64,000 nt of DNA from Isoetes taiwanensis (lineage: Eukaryota; Streptophyta; Lycopodiopsida; Isoetales; Isoetaceae), in contig JAJEKV010000002.1 of the NCBI GenBank assembly GCA_021234155.1, forward strand, positions 8,038,811-8,102,810. The letters are read 5' to 3'. Both the position numbers and the translations under genes were made by a program. Position 1 is the first letter of the stretch; each line of letters opens with the position of its first letter. The notes below the pieces were generated by a model. That model was not told the origin of the DNA, made no database searches, and was given only the letters and a program-made list of their open reading frames with translations. Shown here piece by piece: positions 1 to 9,719 of the stretch.

Positions 1-2083
1 GGCTCGCCTGTTTATTTGCCATAACAGGCTCGCAAGGGGAATTAACCCCCTCATCACAAGAGATTTATGCTCATATGTAAATATGTAAGGAATGATAATA
101 GCACTAATTGATATATTGGCTCTAGATGCTGATTTCTAGAGCTAATTGGAATATAGTGCAGGGGGCTAACATCTATGAAGCATAGATATGCCATTGCAGC
201 AATGGTTTTCCGAACCATATGTGCTTGCTTTCCACATTCTAGTACTAAGAGTTTATTAACTAAGAGTTTATTAACTTATCAGACAACATACCCATTTCTA
301 GCCTAAACAAATGAAATGGTCGATTGAGATTAACATCCTGGTGGCCTCAGTTGTCGGCTCATCCAAATTTGATGGTTCATCCAGCCTAATAGGAATGTTG
401 CCACTATATAATGTTCCCACATTGCCAAAATCTGCACAAACCACTTTAGAGTTTGCTATTATTATCGAGAATATGGGTCTTTCTTGCCAGATTCAAAAAA
501 ATCATGGTAGAAAATGATGGTTCTTTTTATACACTTGATGTACGCATCTGAATGGTTTAGGTCGTCTCTAATCCAACTATCAAGATCAAATCAAGGTAAT
601 TATTGCCTGAGATATATCAATGTCAGTACAGATGCTAAACAATTTAGCTGGTCTGATAATGCAGGCGATACGTAATATAGGGGCTAGAAAATTTGTTCTG
701 ACCTCTCACGCCCTCGAGATGCCTCCCCATAAATCACGAACAATGTGGTTAAAACAGAGGACTATACTTTCTCAACAAAGATGTTGAAGACTTCAACAAA
801 GCTGTGAAAACCCAGATAGTACAAGAATAGTGATATATGCAAATTCATACAACTACATAGAAGCAGCAGTAAAAAACTCCGAAGCATATGTTAAAAAAGC
901 TCCACAATTCCATAATTCAAACCCTAACCTTGGATACAATTATAAAGTTTTGATTCAATCCAGAAAAATGTTGTTAGCACCTTTTAGGTTTCTGAAGCCG
1001 CATTGAATTTAATGCTGGAACTTAACTACAATAACAAAGTTCGTCTTCTTAACCTAAAGTAACTATTAATTTGACAAATGCTGCTATTATTATATGCTAG
1101 GAAATTAAGTATTTGATATCTTGGCGAATATAGCAAAAGTACCTGCCAAGCTTCCACACGAAGGGCATATGTTGCTAGTATCTTTGTTTTCAAGAGCAAT
1201 GATGGCCTATAGGCAACGCATCAAATGCACAACCATTTTCAGATAATTCTACAAATGGTGTAATAATTTTACTTTCTTATTGTTCTGGCGTAAGCTAATA
1301 CTCTGATGAAATATATCATCTTTCTTTCTTTCAGCTCAAGCTAATAACTGATGACTATATTTATGTCCAATCACCGTGTCCTAAGAACACAATTACCATA
1401 CTTTTAGAACTCCCGACATTCAAATGGGACACCAATCGAATTCAGGGCAATCCTATGTGCCAAAAAGATATCCTAGGATTTCAGAAGCTACCAGAATCTC
1501 AGGTGCTTCAAAAGCTACCAGATTGCTCAGGTATTGTATGCAAGAATAGGTAAGAATGGAGCAATGATGTCCTTTAGTACCAAAGCTTCTAAGCTGGAAG
1601 AACATATTGCAAAAACAAGTACAGCAGAGCATGTGCTGAGTGAATTAGAAACCAAGCTCAGTGAATCTAGTAATACCATATGTGAGCTGCAAGCAAAGAT
1701 TACGGCTTCAGGCACTAAAATTGAAACAGCAGAGGGCTTAGTAAATGAGGTAGGGGATAAATTATCTAAAGCCGAAAGCAGGGTATCAGAGCTAGAAACA
1801 GAACTTCATGCGTCAGGCACAAAGCTTAGGGCCGCTATGGTAACAGAGTTTGAGGCGAAACTAGCCCAAGAGAAAGAATGTGCGTCCACTTTGAAAAATA
1901 AGGTTGTGGAGCTAGAAAACTCACTTCAAGCCATTGTTGGAAAAGCTAATACAACAGAGAGCAAAGTGACAGACTTAGAAACCCAACTCTCAAAAGCAAC
2001 AGGCCAGACGGAAATGCAACTCGGTTCCCTTGCAGCAGATGAACAAAAGATCTCTAAGCTTGAAGAACTGCTGAAAGTATCCT
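1..2083 (+). repeat. Dispersed arm repeat, copy at window start (short type)
   Basis: This stretch matches 16,700-19,430 on the same strand and, inverted, 33,870-35,650 and 53,340-55,090. It runs off the left edge of the window. Compared with the 17.4-19.4 kb copy it lacks about 780 bp: near 1,462 the sequence jumps from the CCTATGTGCC region straight to AAAAAGATATCC, whereas the longer copy carries extra DNA at about 18,000-18,790. The two inverted copies share this shorter form, so short and long subfamilies exist. The right end carries coiled-coil coding sequence and stops abruptly at about 2,083, where an unrelated LTR-like repeat begins. Its self-similarity is seen directly; its origin is inferred to be segmental duplication or part of a large element. 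Confidence 0.85.
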
Positions 2084-2163
2084 CTACCCACCCCACACAC
2101 ACGTGGACCGACTATAAGTCTAGCCTCACTATCAATGGTCCCCAAAGAGTCGCTGCGCTTTAG
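1564..2163 (+). pseudogene. Truncated coiled-coil protein fused to repeat-derived tail
   Basis: The frame opens at ATG 1,564 and encodes about 173 residues identical or nearly so to the start of the coiled-coil ORF at 18,911-19,430. Heptads are rich in Leu/Ile/Val at a/d positions with many Glu, Lys, Ser and Thr (SELETKLSES, VTDLETQLSKA, KISKLEELLKVSS). At about 2,083 homology stops inside KVSS, and the last ~26 codons are read from an LTR-like repeat before a stop at 2,161-2,163. The full-length relative has about 110 more coiled-coil residues. No intact partner domain is visible. I infer a truncated, chimeric, probably non-functional gene copy. Confidence 0.7.
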
Positions 2164-2660
2164 TAGGGACCTCCCTCCACTTTGCCACTAACCCCTTATG
2201 TGGTGCTCACCACCCATAGCCTCCATAGCCGTGGGGCTCTATGTATAGGCCGCAATATAATGGGAACTCATCGGTCTAGATTAGATGCATCATCTACTAA
2301 TGGCTACTAGGTCTGTACATGTTATGATGGTAACGATATTGACTACCCTTTGAGGTGGTGTTGTTATATCATTATTAGTGCTTATGGTGTATTTGCTTCA
2401 CGATATAGGGACCTAGAGGACGGGACCAATGACACCTCTCAGATCCTCAACTCGCCTTTCCGGGTTATCTCGCACATGGGTTAGACTGAGGGGGCCCATA
2501 ATGACGGGTAGCCATTGGATGGGGAAGGTCCTTAGATGTATATGACAGGCTATTGTATATAGCGCATGGAGCGTCACAAATATCAAGCCTTTAGAGCCGA
2601 ATATTGGTTTGCCCGAGAAATTCGATAGTAAGTGGTCCAAGCTTTGGGATTTTTTGTTTC
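2084..2660. repeat. LTR-like non-coding repeat, rearranged copy
   Basis: Two pieces of the repeat seen at 32,930-33,870 are joined here in a different arrangement. 2,161-2,280 is the reverse complement of about 32,930-33,045 (the CTATGGAGG and AAAGTGGAGGGAGG segments). 2,281-2,640 is in the same orientation as 33,590-33,870 (the GGATGGGGAAGGTCCTT and AGCGTCACA segments) but more diverged. Only short chance frames are present. The block directly abuts the broken coiled-coil sequence. Confidence 0.65.
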
Positions 2661-3740
2661 AGATTTGGTTGATAATGTACTGCATCCTCACTGATATCCA
2701 ATAGATCAAGCTCAGGTCGGGTTGATCTGTTATCTTCTTACGGGACCAGCCTTTAGTGTGTTGTTCTGGATTTTGTCTAGCCCACTATATGGATCCCATG
2801 GCCTATTGGCCTACGTGGATGTTAAAAAAATATAATCTATTCGATATTACTAGGGGTCAAGACAGGAGGCGGGATTTCTATACTGCAACATGCAGGAATG
2901 GACCACCACATACTTTACTGCAAATAAGATGGTAAACATAGGGGACACATGCCTGCCAAACTTGGCATACACACTTGTCATGCATCAACAACGGTTAAAA
3001 TCTTGCTGGAAGGAGAATTGTTAAACTTGGCTATCAAAGAGGAATACTGAGGAACGTCTATATATACAAGTGGCAATTAAGACATCACTCGGTTGAAGCA
3101 ATACATAGATGCTTGTTTCTTGGATAAGCTATAGGATGCCTGTTGCATGGAAAAGATAAAGACAACTCATTACAAGGACAAAATTAACTCTACTTTGACT
3201 CGTGGTCCACAAGCATTTATATTGCCACAACTTGAATACGAAAACACGTCGGGGCTTTGCAGCTATTCGCACAGGTGCACACCAACTTGGAATTGAGAGC
3301 GATAGGTGAGTTAATGAACCAAGGGAGTCCATAATCTGAGAATATTGCCAGCTAAGAACTCTAGAAGATGAACGACACACACTGGAACCAATGCAACTCA
3401 AATGATGCGAATAATTCCTATGATTTGCTAGATAGAATTACTGACAGTTCTAATGTCTATGAATGATATTTTTGTGAGATTCCAACTGCTAATTATCTTA
3501 GTGTTATCAAACGGCAAGTGGGTCCAATGTGCTTCCTCCAAAGTGTCGTTAGACTTTTAGGATGCTTAAAAAATGCTTTTTGAGTGTTATGAAAGGTTGC
3601 TGAGTTTTAATCTTCTTCATCTGGCTAATTCCAATGAAGCACGATTTCATTAATTGGAGAAAATAAGCCCATTTTGAGAATTTTAAGCACACCTAATTTG
3701 CTCTAGCACGAATACTTTCACCTACTTCTCGAGCACAAGA
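2661..3740. other. No gene recognised
   Basis: AT-rich sequence with no long open frame. A short plus-strand stretch around 3,120-3,260 reads as a lysine/threonine-rich peptide without a stop (including LTRGPQAFILPQLEYE), which could be a relic exon of an unrecognised gene. I could not assign it, and I see no matching copy elsewhere in the window. Confidence 0.4.
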
Positions 3741-3756
3741 AACATGAGGTAATTAA

Positions 3757-3805
3757 CATACACATATACATACAAATACACATATACATACACATACACA
3801 TATAC
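3757..3805. repeat. CATATA/CACATA microsatellite
   Basis: An imperfect run of TACACATA-type units about 50 bp long, interrupted by AAATA. It lies about 65 bp upstream of the TATA box of the small gene at 3,914. Confidence 0.75.
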
Positions 3806-3870
3806 TCGTAGAAGCTCAATAATGGCCCTACATTGTACACCAATAATTCACATCAATAATTTAACTTCAC

Positions 3871-3877
3871 TATAAAA
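3871..3877 (+). promoter_or_regulatory. TATA box of the 80-codon gene
   Basis: TATAAAA preceded by CTTCAC and, about 30 bp upstream, by a CAATAATTCA element. It lies 43 bp before the ATG at 3,914. The same arrangement (CAATAATTCA, CTTCACTATAAAA, 43 bp to the ATG) recurs at 4,397 in front of the broken paralogue, which supports a real core promoter. Confidence 0.65.
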
Positions 3878-3913
3878 ACGGCTTGACGAGGGGGTAGAGG
3901 CCATTCATCTTCC

Positions 3914-4156
3914 ATGGCTTCCTCGATGCCCCTTCCAGAGCACATCCGCTCTTTCAAGTGTTACTTGAGCTACAACGATCCGGCGAATGCGCTTAGAAAT
4001 GGCGTTAAGCTTGATCCATGGCTCTTATCTAAAGCCGATGGACCTGCTAGTGCTTGCAGGAAGCTCACTCGTGTTAAAGTCCACATTTACTGGCTTCCTG
4101 ATCAGGAGATCTATGAGCTGAATGCCATCACGAGCTTTGATGTTGATGACGAGTGA
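3914..4156 (+). CDS. Small intact protein of unknown function, 80 residues
   Basis: An ATG-started frame of 80 codons ending in TGA. The product has no signal peptide or membrane segment. It contains a short basic/hydrophobic core (LTRVKVHIYWLPDQEIYEL) and an acidic C-terminus (DVDDE). I do not recognise the family. Reality is supported by a TATA box 43 bp upstream and by a degenerate tandem paralogue about 520 bp downstream that conserves the N-terminal HI..(F/I)KC..S pattern and the WLP...EL core in another frame. Conservation of protein-level pattern plus promoter spacing argues for a former or current gene pair rather than a chance frame. Confidence 0.55.
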   Translation: MASSMPLPEHIRSFKCYLSYNDPANALRNGVKLDPWLLSKADGPASACRKLTRVKVHIYWLPDQEIYELNAITSFDVDDE

Positions 4157-4396
4157 ATCTGCACCTGCTAATAATGTAATAATGACATGGGTACCTAATA
4201 ACTAAGTAAGGATGTAATAGCATTCTGATTAAGGATGTAATATCACGTACCTTCACTGAGTATATTGTAACATGTTTTCAAACATACGCATACTAGTATG
4301 AAATAAGTATTATTCTTGTACGTATACAACAGTCTGATACACGTTCAATAATGGTGAACTCTACCCCAATAATTCACCTCAATCATTCCACTTCAC

Positions 4397-4403
4397 TATA
4401 AAA
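4397..4403 (+). promoter_or_regulatory. TATA box of the broken paralogue
   Basis: TATAAAA 43 bp before the ATG at 4,440, with the same upstream CAATAATTCA and CTTCAC sequences as the box at 3,871. Confidence 0.55.
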
Positions 4404-4439
4404 GCTTCTCAGTTCGGGGCTACATTTCATTCATCCCCC

Positions 4440-4690
4440 ATGGATTTCTCGCCTTCTTCGATTCACCACATTGAGGCGATCAAGTGCTCAATGAGCCACG
4501 CAGATCTTGTTGGTTGCCTTGATGCATCTTCTTCTTGATCCCTACCGCTAAGAAAAGCTTTAGGCTGAGATTCATTGCCCTCGCGTCAATTCGTGTTATG
4601 ATCCATCTGATTTGGCTTCCTCGAGCGCATGAGCTATGAGATATCGTGGATCACTACTACAAATCCCAAGATGAATGAATCACCCGCTTG
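4440..4690 (+). pseudogene. Degenerate tandem paralogue of the 80-codon gene
   Basis: ATG at 4,440 opens 32 codons (MDFSPSSIHHIEAIKCSMSH...) aligning with the start of the gene at 3,914, then a TGA stop at 4,536-4,538. Beyond the stop, in another frame, a segment reading IRVMIHLIWLPRAHEL aligns with VKVHIYWLPDQEIYEL of the intact copy. At least one frameshift and one stop separate the two halves. I infer an inactivated local tandem duplicate. Confidence 0.5.
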
Positions 4691-4859
4691 GCATTGTATA
4701 GTGTAAGAGCTCTTGTGTTGAGATGAAAACACAAAGCCTAATGAATAATAACTAGTCTATTGTAAGGTGCATGTCATGTATGATATAGTAATTATGTAAA
4801 AGAGCATTGCATACCTCAAGAGTTCTCATCCTCGCCGCTAGCTTTTTAGCCACCAATTC

Positions 4860-7296
4860 TTGCAACCGAGACCTCACACTACCGGGATCACTGGCGACAA
4901 CGGCCGGTCCCTACGGCCCAACCATAGTCTATCGCTTTCAAATGTTGGTAGCGTATGGTCATTAGGATTCGGTCTCCAATTCTTGCTCCAAAGAATCCCT
5001 ATACTTGCATTGCATATGAGGTACCCTTTCTTGCAAAATGTGCTCAAACCAAGAAACAAACACCTCTTCATAGTGAGGGAGATTAGGGTCCTCTCATCGG
5101 GTCCTTCTTCCGCAAAGGCCATCCACGCCGGGCAGCTTATCATGTGGCCCGATCAGCAAGAGCATTCCTTTCTTCACATCTTGGTAGGGGTCTAATATTT
5201 CAACAGGGTTCTTGGGTCTACTGGAGAAAGGTCCGACATAATGAGATGCACCAATGTGTTCATCCACCAATAGGTTGTCGGGTTCTTCTAATGCGCTTTG
5301 TCCAGTGTTGGGCCGAAATCTCAATGACAGCTTCTCTGGCTGAACGTCCCCAAGCACTCGCAACAAAGGTGGACCAAGTAGTCAATAACTTCATTCATAT
5401 ATGTGTTAGACCATGAGTTATCACGCCGCTCTAGAAATAGCTGCCCAAAGGCATCATGTACTTGGCAATTGAAGCTCTCAAGGCACCTATATCCGCCAAG
5501 CTCGATATGGTCGCATCGACCTTAGGTGACCCTCTAGGAATCATAGGTAAGCCTTGGGCATCCTCCTTCCACATTTTAATTCCCTTTTCAGGTAGCCACC
5601 CCTATGCCCCGCCTCATCTTGTAGAACATTAGTGGTCATCCATCATTCATGCAGAACTTGAAGAGTAGAGGTTCCAAATGACCACATAAACGGTCCTTCT
5701 TATCGTGGATAAAACCTTTCACCTAATTCTTTCCAGGTTGGGAACCTCGCACACAAGGTAGGGCGTAGGAGACTTTGAACTACACCGCCTAAAGAGTTGC
5801 ATAAGCTCCTAATAGTCAATGCATCTGATCTTCTCAACAGAGGGGAGTAGTTTCCAAAGAGGGCATCTATGTCATCGTGGGTATGTCCAACCATCATGAA
5901 TCCCGCTTGCACCTGATCGAAGACACCTAACTGCACCAAATATGACAAGTAAGAGAAAAGATACCTGTTCTTGTTTTGTCCCGAGCAATTGTCTAGCTGC
6001 AAGTAAAGCCTCCTAGGCAACTTCTTTGGTATCGAGGGGCCCTTGATAGGAGGCATAAAATCATTTCTAGTGCCATTCACCATTTTTGTCCTAAGGGCTT
6101 CCTGTTCATGATTGCTCCACCCCAAAGCCTTCCTTGATGATCTCAGATTTCTCAAATGACCCGGGCTTGTCCTCGATTGATTCTCTAGTGTTTTCAAGGT
6201 ATGATTTAAAGATCCCACATGAAAATTCGAATCATCCGCCCGAGGTCCAAATGAGAAGTGGCCCAAAGCACCTACACCATGCCCATGCATGAGAGCACCA
6301 AGAAGACTCACCTTCAACCGCTCACCCCTCCATACGATTTTGCTAGCTTCTCCGTGACGAGGAACCATCGCCTTATTCTCGATCCATCTTATCATGTATA
6401 ATGGTTAAGGCATTTTCAGGAGATCGATGAGACAAAGCTCTCCACGACCAGTAGAGAGACTCCCCGCAGAAAGTTAATTGCCATGTGAGATTTCCTTTCC
6501 ACGGGCGAGCTCTCTTCTTTCTCTCGATCCCTAGTCTTGGCAAGTTTCTCCTTTATCACAATACGTGTATTACACTTAGAAAATGCTATCCTTTTGGCGA
6601 TTGCTACCTCTCGAGTGGTTCTCCTTCCATGTTGACAAGAAGGACGATTGAGAAACATGTTTTCCCTCGCCATCTCGTGGACGGTTATATCTACCTCTTG
6701 ATGTATGTCCTTTTTAGTCAAGATGGAAGGTAATCTCTTCACATTTTCTCTAGTTCCCCACTGTAACCTTTGAGCGGTGTGGCATAGTTTCAAAGATTTT
6801 CATCTATGTACATAGATAGCACAAAGACCTCCTGCCCAGCATGTATGAGACCTTGGCTTCATGGACCCGAGTTTCCATGCTCCGCAACCTCGCGTCCTTC
6901 CATAAAAGCTTCCTCCATTTGTAAAATGTAGAAACCGATACCAGTGATGCACTATGCCATGCCTTCACAATGCACTTCCCCGTTGTTCAAGATTAGCTTT
7001 TTCACACATCCATTCTCTCAACAAAGATCTAGCATGTTGTACGCAAAGTCGTACGCTCGTCGAGCTTTTCATGTTCCAAAGAGAAGGTCCTCATGGCGGA
7101 TACCTCCTTAATCGTGGAAATTAGCACAACATCTCTTCAAGCAAAGACATCGAGGACCCGAATCCGCAAGATAGCTTCGTGTGGTTTTCCTTTCACCTTT
7201 TTTTGGGGGTCGAAGGCCCTCGCCTTCCCTGTTCACCATGTGGTAATCGTTTTTTGTTACTCCAGCCTCCCCTGATGGCGTAAGCTTCCTTCTCAA
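4860..7296 (-). pseudogene. DUF7869 (transposase-like) protein, broken copy
   Basis: On the minus strand, several frames together reconstruct the layout of a DUF7869-type protein. The N-terminal part (about 7,296-6,830) contains a CCxx-type cysteine patch and a segment with RRAYDF and GEVHCEGMAWCITGIGF-like pattern across stops. The central catalytic-like domain is an open frame at 5,700-6,395. A C-terminal part follows at 5,366-4,874, split over two frames (PFSSRPKNPVEILDPY, then AWMAFAEEGPDE). DUF7869 proteins occur in many plants and other eukaryotes and are usually regarded as transposon-derived. Stops and frameshifts show a dead copy, unless some are consensus errors. I saw no terminal repeats or target duplication. 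Confidence 0.65.
5700..6395 (-). CDS. DUF7869 core domain, open frame of 231 codons
   Basis: The frame contains the hallmark motifs of the DUF7869 core: LYLQLDNCSGQNKNRYLFSY (residues about 128-147), then about 20 residues later GFMMVGHTHDDIDALFG. The D of LDN, and the H-T-H-D-D-I-D run, are the conserved acidic/histidine positions of the family and resemble the spacing of a DDE/RNase H-fold catalytic core. That catalytic reading is an inference. An upstream block (GHGVGALGHFSFGPRADDSN) also fits the family. The frame continues into broken sequence at both ends, so it is a surviving part of the pseudogene above rather than a complete gene. Confidence 0.6.
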   Translation of the reverse strand: MIRWIENKAMVPRHGEASKIVWRGERLKVSLLGALMHGHGVGALGHFSFGPRADDSNFHVGSLNHTLKTLENQSRTSPGHLRNLRSSRKALGWSNHEQEALRTKMVNGTRNDFMPPIKGPSIPKKLPRRLYLQLDNCSGQNKNRYLFSYLSYLVQLGVFDQVQAGFMMVGHTHDDIDALFGNYSPLLRRSDALTIRSLCNSLGGVVQSLLRPTLCARFPTWKELGERFYPR

Positions 7297-7299
7297 CCT

Positions 7300-9480
7300 C
7301 GGCCTCCTTCACGGCCGTAACTAGGCTAGAAACTGAATATCTGTCAACGAGAACCAATGCTATTGGCCATCTCACCAAGTCATGCATCCGTGGCATTTCT
7401 CGCACAAGCCCGACAGAGCATAGAAATCTTCTGCATTGGCAACAAATTCATAACGTAAACCCCTATCCATGCTTCACCCAACTTCATGTCGATACCACGG
7501 CATCGCTTTGATCTGCGAAAAACGATGACACCTCGTAGCATAAGCCGCTTTGCAAAGACTGCGGCAAGAACTCACATGTCTTTTTCCACTAGTTTATCCC
7601 CGCAAATCCCCCTCGCAATTCAATTGGTTCATTGTTTCCTTCACGTGAGTTTACCGAACTTGCCAATTTATCCGCTTGATCCACTGTGTGGTGTGCTAAC
7701 ATCGGTGCCGGAGTGATTTCATCATGAACGCCGCTTTTGGACCAAAGAATGAAGCTACCAACAGCTCCTCTCTAGGTGGTTCAATTCCGCTTCGAAACGG
7801 CGCGGGTATCCGCCCATCAAAGACAACGACTAGAGAAACTACTATCAATTGCCCGCACCTGGACGCTTGTGGTGATTTTTGAAGTTATGCACTCGCCTCA
7901 GCCACCTTCTTCCCCAACAGTAGAAAGACCGTAGAGCTTCCATCCCTAATAAAGTCAACATCGCCGCCAACATCGCGATGGCGATGCGCCGGACCTCATT
8001 AGAAGAAAAAAATGCACAAGACTCAAAGACCCAAAGGGACGACATATAATACCTCGTGAAGATCGCTGGCTACGCATTCTCTTGAACACATGGGTATAAA
8101 TGACGTAAGCACAAGACAATCGACAGTCGGGAGATCGCGACGGCGATCCATCCGACCTCTATGGTGGACCTTCAATCCTTCAAATCTACCTAGAAACTTT
8201 GTCTAATCTAACTAACCATTTAAAACCACCTATCCACTAGACTTACTCAAAATATATCGCAATCGCGATTAATTCAAGTAATCTCGCCGCTATGTAACCG
8301 CTATGTTCCTCGATGAACGCTAGCCATTCTTTCATGCATATCCGAACAGTCGAATCGAGCAAAAATAGATGCTTGAGTAAGTCTCGCAAATCAAATGTCT
8401 ATGTGAATATTAATTGCACCGTTATTTCCACAACGAAAATTGCCCGCCGCTTAATTAAAATGGAGATCTGTCAGAATTGAACAAATTGAGCAAAACCATT
8501 AGCACTACCATTAGCGTAAACCATTATGTTACCGTGATATTCCCTCACTATCAATTAGTCCGAGAAATAAACAATTCAATTGGGCCTCGCTAACCGATTA
8601 TACGTATCCCCAACAAAGATATACCAAGAAAGAGATGGTGCATATGTTGTTATGGTTGTGAGGGCACTATTATAACCTATACATAAACAACAAATCGAAA
8701 ATCTCTCCCCGAATTCGACAACTTCTAGCCGATAGACAAGAAGGCATTAGGATTTTGTACCCCTCAGAGCTTAGAGTAGGCGAAGCCTTCAAGATGAGCA
8801 CTATAGCCCCGATGAGCGTGATCGAAAGCCTAAAAACCAACGAAAGCCAGACGAAAGAACGAACGCCTTCCGTAACTCCCCGCCGACATAAATCGAAATC
8901 CCGCCTCTTCATCGAAAGCCAAATTCAGGTTTAAAATTTGAAATCGCTTGTCTCTTTCGTGCCTTCAACCGCCCCCGTAGGCGCCTTTAATTATGGTTCC
9001 AGAGGGCCTTTATTACGCATACACTTTTTGAATTTGGAGGTGCACTTTATTACGCATACTTTTTGAATTTGAATTTGTGTGTCCATTAATACTGGGCGGC
9101 TGCATTAATGGTGGGTATTTATGAATGCCGGCCAGATATCGGCTGCCATTTATGGCGCACGGGTCCCGCGACGCGTCGGATTAAATTAATCCGCTTCCCC
9201 GACCGATTTATTCTCGCGATCCCTTGACTTTCATTCCGCCTAACGTTTTCGAGCGCTCACCGCGATTCCCAAGGGCCTTCGCCTCCTCAGAAGCGCCTTC
9301 CACCACGGTCGAATCAACCCGCTTTTCGAAAGCTTCCGCCGTGCATCCATGGCACCAAAAGCCCATCTCGAGAAGGTTAGTTCCAACCCCCTCAGCTCAA
9401 GAAGATCGCGGGCGCAATTTCTTTCGATAGTGCATGTTCAATTAGACTCTTCACCTTTTCGTAATTTAGTCATTAGAAGG
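7300..9480. other. No gene recognised; scattered GATCGCG dyads
   Basis: No convincing gene. Open frames are short and show no recognisable motif. Short dyads of the form GATCGCG..CGCGATC or close variants occur at 8,133-8,149 and about 7,973-7,990, relatives of the minisatellite motif at 9.5-9.7 kb. CAG and CTG trinucleotides look depleted here while CCG/CGC are common, as in the error-prone patches of the tandem units. Confidence 0.4.
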
Positions 9481-9494
9481 TCTGGAACTCAACA

Positions 9495-9712
9495 GGATCG
9501 CAGTCGCGATCCCGCTGGTTCTGACGGATCGGCCCCGCGATCCCGCTGATTGCTTCGGTAGCAGCGCTGCCGCGATCGTGTGAGTGGTCAACAACATCGC
9601 TGGCCGCGATCTTCTTGACAACACCACCACGCATCGACGATCTTCCGAATCACTCATGAGGATCGCGGGGTCGCGATCGCCCTAAGTTTCTTGAAGATCG
9701 CGACCGCGATCC
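9495..9712. repeat. Degenerate ~33-bp minisatellite with CGCGATC core
   Basis: The heptamer CGCGATC occurs at 9,505, 9,536, 9,571, 9,605, 9,672 and 9,705. Spacings are 31, 35, 34, 67 and 33 bp, i.e. about one or two times 33.5 bp. Several units are flanked by CYGCTGA-type sequence on the right and GGATCGC on the left, giving local dyads (9,495-9,501 with 9,506-9,512; 9,661-9,667 with 9,672-9,678; 9,696-9,702 with 9,705-9,711). The units are too diverged to form a clean satellite. Confidence 0.55.
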
Positions 9713-9719
9713 CGCCGAT

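Noticed and set aside
9495-9712. CRISPR-like array
   Set aside because: Repeat core is only 7 bp, the flanking sequence varies, and the context is clearly plant nuclear DNA.
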